53,699 nucleotides of DNA, taken from NCBI GenBank assembly GCA_005881175.1, contig VBEN01000008.1, positions 1 to 53,699 of the forward strand. The letters run 5' to 3'. Below are positions 1 through 7,857 of the stretch, piece by piece (position 1 is the first letter of the stretch; each line of letters begins with the position of its first letter). The DNA comes from Chloroflexota bacterium. GTDB lineage: Bacteria; Chloroflexota; Dormibacteria; CF-121. Position numbers and translations under genes: made by a program. Under the pieces are notes generated by a model. The model saw only the letters and a program-made list of their open reading frames with translations, was not told where the DNA came from and made no database searches.

Positions 1-1
1 C

Positions 2-70
2 TGGATCGATGCCATCAAGGCGATCCTGCGCGATGAGGCTCGAGCGCCAGCGATGGCGATGACGTCCTGA
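2..70 (+). CDS. C-terminal tail of a truncated gene
   Basis: One plus-strand frame stays open from the left edge to a TGA at 68-70 and encodes about 22 residues beginning WIDAIKAILRDE. It faces the minus-strand gene that ends at 87, so the two would converge. The fragment is too short to assign a family and could be a chance open frame. Confidence 0.3.
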   Translation, partial: WIDAIKAILRDEARAPAMAMTS

Positions 71-86
71 TGGCCCATCGACCTGA

Positions 87-1325
87 CTAGAAGACGGCCC
101 AGTTGACGGTTGACAGCTCCTCGTCGGTAAACGGCACGTTGGGCTGTTGGAGATAGAGGTAGCCGATGAGCCGTGTGACTCGCGCCTCCTGATAGTAGTA
201 GCGGCGATGATCCTCAAAGGCGCTGGCGTGGATCGCCTGCCCGCTCTGGCCGCGGGCCGCGCTCTCCTCGGCCGTCAGGATCAGGTCGTAGTTTTCAAGG
301 AACCGCTTGACCCGCGTGTCGCGATAGACCATCAACCGCTTCGGTGCGGAGGACAGGTCGACGGTGATGCGCTGAAAATCCGTGCGCATGGCGGCCAGCG
401 CGCCCGGCGGGGACGGCGATTGGGTCGCTCGATCGAGGTCCTGGTTTAGGGTCGCTAGGCCCGCCGTGACCCGGTCCAGGTAGGCCGACTCATCCGGCTG
501 CACGTCATCGGGCCGCACGTAGGGGAACGTGGCCTGGCCGTGAAGGAAGTCGATCACCTCGTATCCAAGCTCGCCATTTTTGGCCGTGTCCTGGAGAAAG
601 AAGGCATCGACGGGGGGTGACTGGCGGGTACTGTAGCGATAAAAGCCCACCCGATGGGACTGCACCTCTCGCAGCTTCGCCTGGCGCTCAGACAGGCAGA
701 GATCCGCAAAGTCGGTGAGCCCCGGACGCTGGAGCACAAACAGGCGCGCGTTCGAGTAGTCGACAATGCTCCGATCGGTGGTATCGAGGATGAAGGCCTC
801 GTAAAGAGCGGCATCCTGCTTCGTTGCCCGAAGCGCGCGCGCCACCGACTGCACCGCGTCCAGGTCGAGTGGCCGCTGGCCATAGGCGTTCATCTCGAGC
901 GTGCTGCCGTCCTTCCAGCAGTGGACGGCCAGTAAGCCGGCGCCCAGGTTGGGACAGTTGACGGCCTGTTCGGTGGTTCGGAATGGCCGGCGGTCCGCCG
1001 ACACACCGGCGAACGCGAGGAAAACGATCGCGATTCCGACCGCGACCGCGATGAGCCCGGCTGCCCAGGCGAGGAGGCCCCGGCGAAGGGCGGCCGGAAT
1101 CAGCCGCCGGCTGAGCCAGAGCAGCACGGCGGCTGTCGGAATGAACAGCACCGTGTACGATGCCAGACTGAAAACCGTGTCCGCCTGCGCCGTGCAGGGC
1201 ATGCCGGGATAGGTCCCGCCGGCCCGAAGCGGGGCAATCAGCCAGGCAATCAGCAGCAGCCCGAGCGGCCACACCCATCCCAGCCACTGCGCAAGACGGC
1301 TGCGGTTTTTTTGGGCGACCTTCAC
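87..1325 (-). CDS. membrane protein of unknown function, 412 aa
   Basis: The first ~110 residues carry three hydrophobic segments (about residues 15-33, 50-70 and 84-108). They are followed by a ~300-residue soluble region with few recognisable motifs, probably outside the membrane. The GTG start overlaps the stop of the upstream patatin gene as GTGA (1322-1325), so the two are translationally coupled and may share a membrane-lipid role. That role is inference only. I do not recognise the family. Later starts exist, but the overlap and the charged N-terminus before the first membrane segment favour this one. Confidence 0.7.
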   Translation of the reverse strand: MKVAQKNRSRLAQWLGWVWPLGLLLIAWLIAPLRAGGTYPGMPCTAQADTVFSLASYTVLFIPTAAVLLWLSRRLIPAALRRGLLAWAAGLIAVAVGIAIVFLAFAGVSADRRPFRTTEQAVNCPNLGAGLLAVHCWKDGSTLEMNAYGQRPLDLDAVQSVARALRATKQDAALYEAFILDTTDRSIVDYSNARLFVLQRPGLTDFADLCLSERQAKLREVQSHRVGFYRYSTRQSPPVDAFFLQDTAKNGELGYEVIDFLHGQATFPYVRPDDVQPDESAYLDRVTAGLATLNQDLDRATQSPSPPGALAAMRTDFQRITVDLSSAPKRLMVYRDTRVKRFLENYDLILTAEESAARGQSGQAIHASAFEDHRRYYYQEARVTRLIGYLYLQQPNVPFTDEELSTVNWAVF

Positions 1326-2293
1326 TGCGCGAGGGAGACGACGGCCTGGCGGCGCGGCGGGAGCATGTAGTGGATGCCTGGCTCGAGCCGCCCCTGGCTG
1401 TCCAGTCCGCCGGCCTGGAGAAAAGCGCGGGTGCGGGCGTATGCCTCGTCGATCAGGCGATCCACCTGACTGAAATCCGTTCCGGCCGTCCCAAACTCGA
1501 CGTTGGGAACCAGCAGGCAGATCTCCGCCTGCTGGGCGAAGCGCTGATACTCTTCCAGCATTCGCTGGCCGAGCATGATCTGGATGCTCTGCGCCAGGAT
1601 GCCGGTCAAGCTGTGGTTCGGGGGCCGGCGTGGGTTCGAGGTGCTGTTGTCGATGGCGACGATATGGGTGGCGCCGAGCTGGATCGCCTCGGCCAGGCCG
1701 ACGTTCTCCGCAACGGCTCCGTCGACGAATTCCTCGTTGCCAATGCGATAGGGGTTGAAGAGCCCGGGAATCGCGGACGATGCGGCGACGGCGTCCGGCA
1801 CGCTGCCCGTCGTAAAGATTTCCTTTCGGGCTCGGGTGAGGTTGGTCGCAATTACCGCACAGGGCAGGGTCAACTGCTCGAAGGTCGCTGGCAGGTTCAT
1901 GGCGGCCAAGGTTCGCAGGTAGCGGCTATCGAAGAAGCTGTTGTGGCTGCGCATGTAGCGGTACGCCATCCGCAGCGGGTTTCGGTCAAACAGGTCGCGG
2001 TTGCGGATCGATCCCCAGACGCGGGCCAGCTGTTCGATCGTCTGGAGGTCCGGTTTGGCGGCCAGCGCGACCGCATTGAACGCTCCCGAGCTGCAGCCGA
2101 CGAGCCCGTCCGGCCTGATGCCGGCTTCGAGCAGGGCCTTGAGCACACCCACGCTGCAGGCGCCACGGCTGCCCCCGCCTCCCAGGACGAAGATGAGGCG
2201 GCGTGCTCGTTCCACGGTTTGCGAGTTCGATGGGCGGCGTCGTCGCCACCAGGACAGCATGGAGGGGGATCGCCAGAACCCAGTTTCCGCCAT
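1322..2293 (-). CDS. patatin-like phospholipase (RssA/YchK type)
   Basis: A predicted serine lipid acyl hydrolase with a Ser-Asp dyad. The glycine-rich oxyanion motif GGGGSRGACSVG lies at about residues 37-48 and the nucleophile elbow GCSSGAFNAV at about 65-74. The catalytic Asp sits in the VDGAVAENV stretch near residue 190. The length (323 aa) suits bacterial single-domain patatins of the RssA group. No signal peptide is apparent, so it probably acts on membrane lipids from the cytoplasm. It is the first gene of a two-gene minus-strand unit with the membrane protein that follows it. The exact substrate cannot be read from the sequence. Confidence 0.9.
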   Translation of the reverse strand: MAETGFWRSPSMLSWWRRRRPSNSQTVERARRLIFVLGGGGSRGACSVGVLKALLEAGIRPDGLVGCSSGAFNAVALAAKPDLQTIEQLARVWGSIRNRDLFDRNPLRMAYRYMRSHNSFFDSRYLRTLAAMNLPATFEQLTLPCAVIATNLTRARKEIFTTGSVPDAVAASSAIPGLFNPYRIGNEEFVDGAVAENVGLAEAIQLGATHIVAIDNSTSNPRRPPNHSLTGILAQSIQIMLGQRMLEEYQRFAQQAEICLLVPNVEFGTAGTDFSQVDRLIDEAYARTRAFLQAGGLDSQGRLEPGIHYMLPPRRQAVVSLAQ

Positions 2294-2473
2294 GGAGATT
2301 ACGTTTCAGATCCCGATCCGAACATGCGCACGGCTGAGTGTAACGGGTCGGTGGAAGTCAGCCGGAATCGGGCCGGAAGCATGTGGACGCTGCGTTGTCT
2401 GGCTAGAAGAGGGTGACGACAGGGCGAACGCGGCCAGCCGCGTGTTAGTCTTGGAGTATCACTTTTTCTGCCT

Positions 2474-2686
2474 ATGCGCTGTCCGTACCTTGAGCAGATC
2501 CTTCGCAAGCGCCAAGCCTTCCTGAAAGTCTTTCAGGCAGACTGCCACGTCGACCGCCGGGTCCACTACTTTTGGGGAGTGGCGAAGTGGCCGTCGCCGC
2601 CCTGCCTGGGGAAAGTCGCCACCTGCGCCCTGTACCAGGGCGCCCGAGCCAGCGAAGATCAACGGCTTCGCCGGCTCATCGACTAG
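2474..2686 (+). CDS. small Cys-containing hypothetical protein, 70 aa
   Basis: An ATG-initiated frame in the ~450-base gap between patatin and the flavoenzyme. It has Cys near residues 3, 23, 44 and 50, an aromatic-rich centre (VHYFWGVAKWPSPPC) and mostly G/C third positions, as in neighbouring genes. This makes it a better gene candidate than the antisense frame at 2459-2695. No good ribosome-binding site precedes it and the family is unrecognised. The rest of the gap (2294-2473 and 2687-2734) shows nothing else I can name. Confidence 0.4.
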   Translation: MRCPYLEQILRKRQAFLKVFQADCHVDRRVHYFWGVAKWPSPPCLGKVATCALYQGARASEDQRLRRLID

Positions 2687-2734
2687 TCCAGTCACCCAGA
2701 CACCTGATTAGGCGACTGCTGCCGCCGCGCTGAC

Positions 2735-2740
2735 TATGCT
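2735..2740 (+). promoter_or_regulatory. -10 element (TATGCT), probably leaderless start
   Basis: TATGCT lies 6 bases before the GTG at 2747, and no Shine-Dalgarno sequence lies between them. This is the spacing expected when transcription begins at the start codon. No convincing -35 box is seen. Confidence 0.4.
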
Positions 2741-2746
2741 GACAGC

Positions 2747-3865
2747 GTGAGTCCGGACGTCATCGTGATAGGCGCCGGCGCCATCGGAACATCGATTGCC
2801 TTCCAGCTCGCAAAGGCCGGGCTGAAGGTCATGGTCTTCGAGCGCGGCCGGGTTGGCGGGGAAGCCACAGGGGCGTCGGCAGGAATGATCCAGCTCAACC
2901 CTGACCGCGGCACGCCGCCGGCATACGCTGCGCTGTCGACTGAGAGTGCCCGTCTCTTCAGTGCACTGGCGGCTGAGCTGCTGGAACGCACCGGGATCGA
3001 TATCGGCTATCGTCGGGCTCCGCTGCTCCACGTCACGCTCGATGAAGCCGAAGAGGCGCGGCTCCGAGGGCACCGCGCCTGGCAGCTCGACCATGGCATG
3101 ACTGTCGGCTGGCTCGACGGCGCTGCCGCATTGGATCTCGAACCCGCCCTGAACCCGGCGGTGCGCGCCGCGCTGCTCTATCAGGACCACTACCAGGTCC
3201 TGCCGCGTGCCCTTGCGCAGGCGCTAGCGCGTGCCGCGACCGACCTCGGCGCGGTCGTTCGGGAAGGCGCAGCTGTCGATCGGCTCCTCACGCAGGGCGA
3301 TCGTGTGATTGGGGTTGCCCTGGGCAGCGAGACGATTCGTTCGGCGGAGACCGTCGCCGCGAACGGCGCCTGGGCCTCGGCATGGGCGGAGGCACTGCAT
3401 ACGCCGATCCCGGTGCGGCCGGTGCGCGGCCAGATGGTGGGCCTGTCAACCACCGCAACTCCGCTACGCCACGCGATCAGCTCCAGCAGCGGGTACATCC
3501 TGACCAAAGCCGACGGGTCGACCATCGTCGGCACGACCGTCGAGGAGGTTGGGTTCGACGCGCGGCCCACGACCGCAGGGGTCGCCGGATTGCTGGCCCT
3601 GGCTCCACGGCTCGCGCCGCGACTGGCCGATGCCACCGTCTCCGGCGCGTGGGCCGGTTTACGGCCAGGCACTCCGGACGGTCTCCCGTTATTGGGACGG
3701 CCGCCCGGATGGGGCGGAATCGTGGTGGCTGCCGGTCACTTCCGCGAGGGGATCTTGCTGACTCCGATCACGGCTGAGCTGGTCCTGGACCTGCTGGCCC
3801 GGCGACGGCCTCGTCTTGCCCTCGATGTTTTCGACCCCGGACGGTTCCGTATCCGTGCCGCCTGA
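2747..3865 (+). CDS. thiO: FAD-dependent oxidoreductase, glycine oxidase ThiO-like
   Basis: A DAO-family flavoprotein of 372 aa. The N-terminal Rossmann motif GAGAIG with the following acidic residue in VMVFERG (about residues 8-34) binds FAD. A GEATGASAGMI stretch near residue 40 and a C-terminal GLRPGTPDGLPLLGRPP segment are typical of ThiO and related amine oxidases. ThiO oxidises glycine to the imine needed for the thiazole ring of thiamine. No thi gene adjoins it, so another secondary-amine substrate is possible. The GTG start is chosen because the FAD motif follows within a few residues and a -10 element sits just upstream. Its 3' end overlaps the next gene by 11 bases. Confidence 0.82.
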   Translation: MSPDVIVIGAGAIGTSIAFQLAKAGLKVMVFERGRVGGEATGASAGMIQLNPDRGTPPAYAALSTESARLFSALAAELLERTGIDIGYRRAPLLHVTLDEAEEARLRGHRAWQLDHGMTVGWLDGAAALDLEPALNPAVRAALLYQDHYQVLPRALAQALARAATDLGAVVREGAAVDRLLTQGDRVIGVALGSETIRSAETVAANGAWASAWAEALHTPIPVRPVRGQMVGLSTTATPLRHAISSSSGYILTKADGSTIVGTTVEEVGFDARPTTAGVAGLLALAPRLAPRLADATVSGAWAGLRPGTPDGLPLLGRPPGWGGIVVAAGHFREGILLTPITAELVLDLLARRRPRLALDVFDPGRFRIRAA

Positions 3866-4211
3866 CATTCCGCGCGCCTTCGAGCGGCGGGCCGATGGCT
3901 TCCGCCACGCCGCCGGTGGCGGCTTGTGGCTGGCACCGCTGGTTTACCTCGAGCACGCCCGCTTCGGTCCGGGCTGGTATGGCAAGGTGGTCAGCGCCGA
4001 CCCCAATCGGCTGCTGGCCTGGGCGGTCAGCAAAGCCATCCCGCAGCGAGCGCTACAGTTCAAGTCACTCCCCGACCTCGACTCACCCCTTCACCGCCGA
4101 CGGCGTCTGCCCGGTTATCACATCGACCTTTGGGGGGCTCGACTGGCGCTGGCGTACGATCCGCAAACCATCGCCCGCGCCCGGGCCCGCTCCCCAGCTC
4201 CAATCCCCTAA
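3855..4211 (+). CDS. hypothetical protein, about 118 aa
   Basis: It starts at a GTG inside the end of the thiO-like gene, so the two are probably co-translated. The product is basic and soluble, with a WLAPLVYLEHARFGPGWYGKVV stretch and a tryptophan-rich C-terminal half. An in-frame ATG at 3816 exists, but it would lie deeper in the upstream gene. Its stop overlaps the stop of the convergent threonine synthase-like gene. The family is not recognised; coupling to the flavoenzyme suggests a shared, unknown pathway. Confidence 0.55.
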   Translation: MPPDIPRAFERRADGFRHAAGGGLWLAPLVYLEHARFGPGWYGKVVSADPNRLLAWAVSKAIPQRALQFKSLPDLDSPLHRRRRLPGYHIDLWGARLALAYDPQTIARARARSPAPIP

Positions 4212-5173
4212 TAGCGCTCGATTGCTTTCAGCCCCGATCCCGTGATGATGAGAACTGCGCCGGCCGGAAGATTGAGCACGCGGGCCCCCACGATCGCCGC
4301 GGCGGAGGTCGGTTCGATCAGCATCCCAACCGTGGCGGCCTGCCGCCAGGCCTGCTCGATCGCGTCATCTGGCACGGCGATCCAGCGACCGCCGCTGTAT
4401 CGGACCGCGGCGTAACTGCGCTCTGCCCGGGTCGGCTCCGGGATGCGAATGCCATCCGCGATCGAGGGTTGGCGCACGACGGGCGCGGGGCGGCCGATGG
4501 CGGCGCCCCGAACCAGGGGCGCGCACGCCTCGGATTGCACGCCATGCAGTTTTGGCGCCTTCGCCATGCGGCCGGCGGCCACCAGATCGGCAAACCCCAT
4601 CGCCAGCCCGATCAGCATGGTGCCCTGGCCAACCGGCGTCACGATGTCGTGCAGCTCGTCGCCGAGCGCCTCGAATAATTCGTACGCGATCGTCTTGATC
4701 CCTTCGAGAAAGGCATCGTCGCGAGCGTGGCCGACGTCGTAGGCATCTCTGGCGGCTATCAGAGCGGCCTCCGTCACGGCGGAGCGCGGGCCGGATATCT
4801 TGACCAGCTCGGCGCCCAGGACCTGGATGGCTCGCGCCTTCGAGGCCACGATGTCATCCGGTGCGTAAATCCGCGCTCGCAATCCGGCGGCGGCGGCGTA
4901 GGCGGCGATCGCCGTTCCGGCGTTGCCCGATGAGTCTTCGACGACGATCCGTGCCCCGGCTGCGCGGGCGGCCGTGATCGCGGTGGCGGCCCCACGGTCT
5001 TTGAACGACCCGGTCGGGGAGATGCTCTCGAGCTTCAGGAGGAATCTCTCGTAGGGCACGATTGGGGTGGCGCCCTCGCCCAGCGTGACCGGTTCACCGC
5101 GAACCGCCAGGTCGGCGCGGTAGCGCCAGAGCCCTCGCCCGGACCGGGTCCCGGGCTCAGCCGTCTGGCTCAC
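4208..5173 (-). CDS. thrC: threonine synthase-like PLP-dependent lyase
   Basis: A fold-type II PLP enzyme of 321 aa. SPTGSFKDRGA (about residues 52-62) contains the Schiff-base lysine. DSSGNAG (about 79-85) is the phosphate/substrate loop. The C-terminal ITGSGLK motif is typical of threonine synthases, which convert O-phosphohomoserine to threonine. It is shorter than classical ThrC and lacks the N-terminal zinc-ribbon region, so a diverged ThrC or another beta-replacement lyase is possible. The GTG start overlaps the stop of the CcdA-TlpA gene (GTGA), placing it last in the minus-strand cluster. Confidence 0.8.
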   Translation of the reverse strand: MSQTAEPGTRSGRGLWRYRADLAVRGEPVTLGEGATPIVPYERFLLKLESISPTGSFKDRGAATAITAARAAGARIVVEDSSGNAGTAIAAYAAAAGLRARIYAPDDIVASKARAIQVLGAELVKISGPRSAVTEAALIAARDAYDVGHARDDAFLEGIKTIAYELFEALGDELHDIVTPVGQGTMLIGLAMGFADLVAAGRMAKAPKLHGVQSEACAPLVRGAAIGRPAPVVRQPSIADGIRIPEPTRAERSYAAVRYSGGRWIAVPDDAIEQAWRQAATVGMLIEPTSAAAIVGARVLNLPAGAVLIITGSGLKAIERY

Positions 5174-6369
5174 GAGAGGATCTTCTGGAGGGCCGGATCG
5201 AGGAACTCCTTCGTCAGTGGGAAGGGCTCGAAGCTGCTCACCGTGCCGTCACGGGCGACCAGGACGCTGACCGGCAAACCGGTGCTGCTGAGCGTGACAC
5301 CATACGCATCGCTGGCACGGCCATCGGGATCCAGCACCGGGACCGGCTGCAGGTCCAACGACTTCCAGAATCGCCTCACGGTGTCGGGTGATTCATCGCC
5401 CCAATCGATGGCGACGACGGTGAGGCCTTCGGCTCGATGGGCCAGGTACTCATCGCGGATGAGCGGCAGCTCGTTGCGGCAGGGAACGCACCAGGTTGCC
5501 CAGAAGTTGATCAGGACCGGCTTTCCTTTGAGGTCGGAGAGCGAGACCGGCTGGCCGTCGAGATCCTTGAGGCTGAAGGCCGGCGCCGGCATCCCCACCT
5601 GGACGGGTCCGTGGGTGGTCGGCAGGGTCGACTCATCACTCTGGAAATGGGAGTCGAAGGGGGTGGTGACGGCGACAACAGGGAAGAAATCATTGAACAC
5701 CGTCAGTCGGTTGGAGAAGATCAGGATGCCCATGCCGATGAGAAATACGGCCGCGACCGCCTTGAGGACGCGGTAGGCGCCTCGTACCCGCGCCAACCCC
5801 TGGGTCAGCACGCCGGAGATTCCGGCGGCGATCAGAAATGGCAATCCCAGGCCGGCGGAATAGAAGGCCAGCAGCAGCGCGCCCTGGGCCGCCGTGCCGC
5901 TGCTGCCGGCGCGCAGCAGGATGGCGGCCAGGATCGGACCCACACAGGGTGTCCATCCGATCGCGAAGGCGAGACCGATCACATACGATGCCCAGGGGGC
6001 ACGGGGAAGCCGATGGGCGATGTCGAAGCGTTTCTCCCCCATCAGTCCGGGAATGCGGCCAAGCGCCAGGAGCGCGATTCCGATCAACACCAGCGCAACG
6101 CCGGCCACCTGCAGCAGGAGTGGACGGTAGGCCTTCAAGTCCGCGCCGATCAGGCCGAAGGAGGCGCCTAGTGCGACGAACGCCGAGGCGAACCCGGCGA
6201 CGAACAGCGCGGCGTTGCCCAGGACTTGGAGTTGTTGGCGGAGCGTCATTGTGGTGCCCGCCGCGGCCGCGCCCATATAGGTCACGTAGGCTGGTACCAG
6301 CGGCAGGACGCAGGTGGACGCGAACGATAACAGTCCGGCGAGGAACGCCAGGGCCAGGTCGACGATCAT
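5170..6369 (-). CDS. CcdA/DsbD membrane domain fused to TlpA-type thioredoxin
   Basis: A 399-aa fusion for moving reducing power across the membrane. The N-terminal ~245 residues form a CcdA-like domain of about six membrane segments. Its two redox cysteines sit in STCVLPLVP (near residue 20) and GWTPCVGP (near residue 142). After a linker, residues ~262-399 form a thioredoxin-fold domain with NFWATWCVPC (CxxC, about residue 294) outside the membrane. Such proteins reduce extracytoplasmic disulfides, for example in cytochrome c maturation. The gene starts 9 bases after the RsrA-like anti-sigma gene, which suggests thiol stress as its regulatory cue. Confidence 0.9.
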   Translation of the reverse strand: MIVDLALAFLAGLLSFASTCVLPLVPAYVTYMGAAAAGTTMTLRQQLQVLGNAALFVAGFASAFVALGASFGLIGADLKAYRPLLLQVAGVALVLIGIALLALGRIPGLMGEKRFDIAHRLPRAPWASYVIGLAFAIGWTPCVGPILAAILLRAGSSGTAAQGALLLAFYSAGLGLPFLIAAGISGVLTQGLARVRGAYRVLKAVAAVFLIGMGILIFSNRLTVFNDFFPVVAVTTPFDSHFQSDESTLPTTHGPVQVGMPAPAFSLKDLDGQPVSLSDLKGKPVLINFWATWCVPCRNELPLIRDEYLAHRAEGLTVVAIDWGDESPDTVRRFWKSLDLQPVPVLDPDGRASDAYGVTLSSTGLPVSVLVARDGTVSSFEPFPLTKEFLDPALQKILS

Positions 6370-6378
6370 CCGGCCGGC

Positions 6379-6633
6379 TTAAGCTTCTCGGTCGCGAGCT
6401 GGCGGTTTTTCGGTTGCGAGCTGCCGGACCCAATCCCGCAGCCGCGCCGGGGCATCGTCGGTGCAGCACTCTTTGCGAACCAGACGCTTCATCTCTGCCT
6501 GGAAGTCGAAGACCTTCTCACAGGGCGGGCAATCGTCCAGGTGCGCCTTGACGCTGCGGACCTCCGCATCGCTTAGCTCGCGGTCGATGTACACCGAAAG
6601 TTTTCGCATCGTCTGCTCACAGTGGTCGCCCAT
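6379..6633 (-). CDS. zinc-binding (ZAS) anti-sigma factor, RsrA-like
   Basis: About 84 aa from the ATG at 6633, which overlaps the sigma factor stop as TGATG. It contains an N-terminal Cys (GDHCEQ), the HxxxCxxC motif (HLDDCPPC, about residues 31-38) and a downstream ECC. This is the arrangement I know from Streptomyces RsrA, where disulfide formation releases zinc and frees SigR. A start further upstream would add 18 residues from within the sigma gene and is unlikely. By family it should bind the neighbouring sigma factor under reducing conditions; that link is inferred from the motif and the overlap. Confidence 0.88.
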   Translation of the reverse strand: MGDHCEQTMRKLSVYIDRELSDAEVRSVKAHLDDCPPCEKVFDFQAEMKRLVRKECCTDDAPARLRDWVRQLATEKPPARDREA

Positions 6634-7199
6634 CAGTGTGCTCCCACGGCCACCGGCCGGGCCCTGGGCCGGCCGGAATACTCCCATAACTTCTTCTGCA
6701 AGGCCTGGCGCCCCCGGTGCAGCCTGGACATGACAGTGCCAATCTTGATCCCCAGGATCGAGGCAACCTCCTTATAGGAGAAGTCCTCGACGTCCACCAG
6801 CACGACCACCATCCGCATGGGCAACGGCAACTCCTCGAGCGCGTGCTTCACCTCATCGCCAAACCCCCGCTCGACGATGATCTCCTCCGGGGACATGAGA
6901 TGAACCGGCATCCCCTCCCGTCGCAGCTGGTCGTAGATCGAGAAGTCGGTTCCGGGCTGATCGAGCGGCTCGGTGGGAGCGGGCCGCTGGCGCAACCGGT
7001 TGCGGAACACGTTGGTCATGATCGTGAACAGCCAGGCTTTTTCGTTTGTGCCCGGCTTGAACCGATTTCGGTAGCGGTAGGCTCGCAAATACGTTTCTTG
7101 CACCAGGTCCTCGGCGTCCTCTGGCTTCCTCGTGAGGCGCAGCGCGCTCCGATACAGCGCGTCGACGTGCCTCTCAAAGAGCGAAAAGTCGCTATTCAT
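6633..7199 (-). CDS. ECF RNA polymerase sigma factor, SigR-like
   Basis: 188 aa from the ATG at 7199, preceded by GAGG at good spacing. An alternative ATG at 7220 adds seven residues. Region 2 shows DAEDLVQETYLRAYR (about residues 23-37). Region 4 shows SYKEVASILGIKIGTVMSRLHRGR, very like the SigR/SigH group. The two regions are joined by a linker of about 70 residues. With the RsrA-like partner immediately downstream it should direct a disulfide-stress regulon. The open frame continues upstream into the Arg/Pro-rich gene, but that extension is antisense-like in composition and is not used. Confidence 0.9.
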   Translation of the reverse strand: MNSDFSLFERHVDALYRSALRLTRKPEDAEDLVQETYLRAYRYRNRFKPGTNEKAWLFTIMTNVFRNRLRQRPAPTEPLDQPGTDFSIYDQLRREGMPVHLMSPEEIIVERGFGDEVKHALEELPLPMRMVVVLVDVEDFSYKEVASILGIKIGTVMSRLHRGRQALQKKLWEYSGRPRARPVAVGAH

Positions 7200-7221
7200 G
7201 CCAACGCCTCGCTGGTCCATT

Positions 7222-7857
7222 CTATTCCGGCGAATTTGTCCCGCCACCCTGGCCTGGAGGAGCGCCCGGTCGCGGGCCGCGACCCCGGCCCCGACCTCGA
7301 CGGCGGCGCCGGCGGTTCGAATCCTGCGGCGGACGCTCGTCTCCCTTTGGGGGGGAGGGTCGGTTTCCCGATTCTCCCTCCCCGCTCGTGGGGGAGGGTC
7401 GGGGTGGGGGGTTCGGCCGATGCCCCCGCCGCGATGGCGCGACCGGTGGTCGTGCCTGCGCCTTACCCTGCACCGACTCGGGTTGGGCCGGCGGCAGGCC
7501 GCGCCCGCCTCGGCGCCGCCGGCGGCCGCGACGTTGCTGATCGGCGGGTTCTGGACGCCCACGCTCTGCGCTTACCTCCTTGCGTGGCTGCTCCGGCCGC
7601 GCGGGGGCGGGCACGATGCGGGCTAGCCCGCGGGGACGGCGGCGCCGGCTCGGCTGCTCGCGTGGACGTGCATCCTGATGCCTGACCCGCTCTTCGAACT
7701 CTGAGAGCCACTCGTCCATCGGCCGTTTGATCTGCGGTCGCGGCGCGCGTGGCTCTTCCGGCCAAATACGCGGCCGGTCAGGGCGAATGGCTTCGGGCGG
7801 TGGGTCGGCATCGGTTGGTTCCGGTTCGACCGCGAGCTCAGGCGGGAGTTCCGACAT
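7222..7857 (-). CDS. Arg/Pro-rich low-complexity basic protein, 211 aa
   Basis: It begins at an ATG that overlaps the end of the S-component gene by 20 bases. The N-terminal ~65 residues are acidic/proline-rich and include a more ordinary helix (MDEWLSEFEERV). The remainder is dominated by Arg, Pro and Gly, with runs such as RRGRRRRRGG and a C-terminal GRGRGRGP. It looks disordered and nucleic-acid-binding, as ribosome- or RNase-associated tails do, but no domain is recognised. Part of the C-terminal half is encoded by a REP-like repeat (7341-7411), so that stretch of peptide is probably a by-product of an insertion. Confidence 0.6.
   Translation of the reverse strand: MSELPPELAVEPEPTDADPPPEAIRPDRPRIWPEEPRAPRPQIKRPMDEWLSEFEERVRHQDARPREQPSRRRRPRGLARIVPAPARPEQPRKEVSAERGRPEPADQQRRGRRRRRGGRGLPPAQPESVQGKAQARPPVAPSRRGHRPNPPPRPSPTSGEGESGNRPSPPKGDERPPQDSNRRRRRRGRGRGRGPRPGAPPGQGGGTNSPE
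7341..7411. repeat. REP-like palindromic element, two GGGGGAGGGTCGG units
   Basis: Two adjacent units each begin CTCCC and end GGGGGAGGGTCGG. The second contains a near-perfect palindrome (CCCTCCCCG, loop, GGGGGAGGG, 7376-7398) followed by GGGTGGGGGG. This is the look of the widespread bacterial REP-type GAGGGTCGGGGTG elements. It lies in frame inside the Arg/Pro-rich gene, where it encodes a PSPTSGEGE-type peptide. Confidence 0.6.

Noticed and set aside
1370..2416. 348-codon plus-strand frame opposite patatin
   Set aside because: Antisense to a gene with all patatin motifs; low-complexity composition.
2459..2695. Minus-strand 78-codon frame in the patatin/thiO gap
   Set aside because: The plus-strand frame at the same place has a more protein-like Cys/aromatic pattern; both remain uncertain, so only the plus one is listed.
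7300..7340. TTCGAAT flanked by GC-rich bases near 7317, like a tRNA T-arm
   Set aside because: No acceptor, D- or anticodon arm can be built around it; it is part of the Arg/Pro-rich gene.
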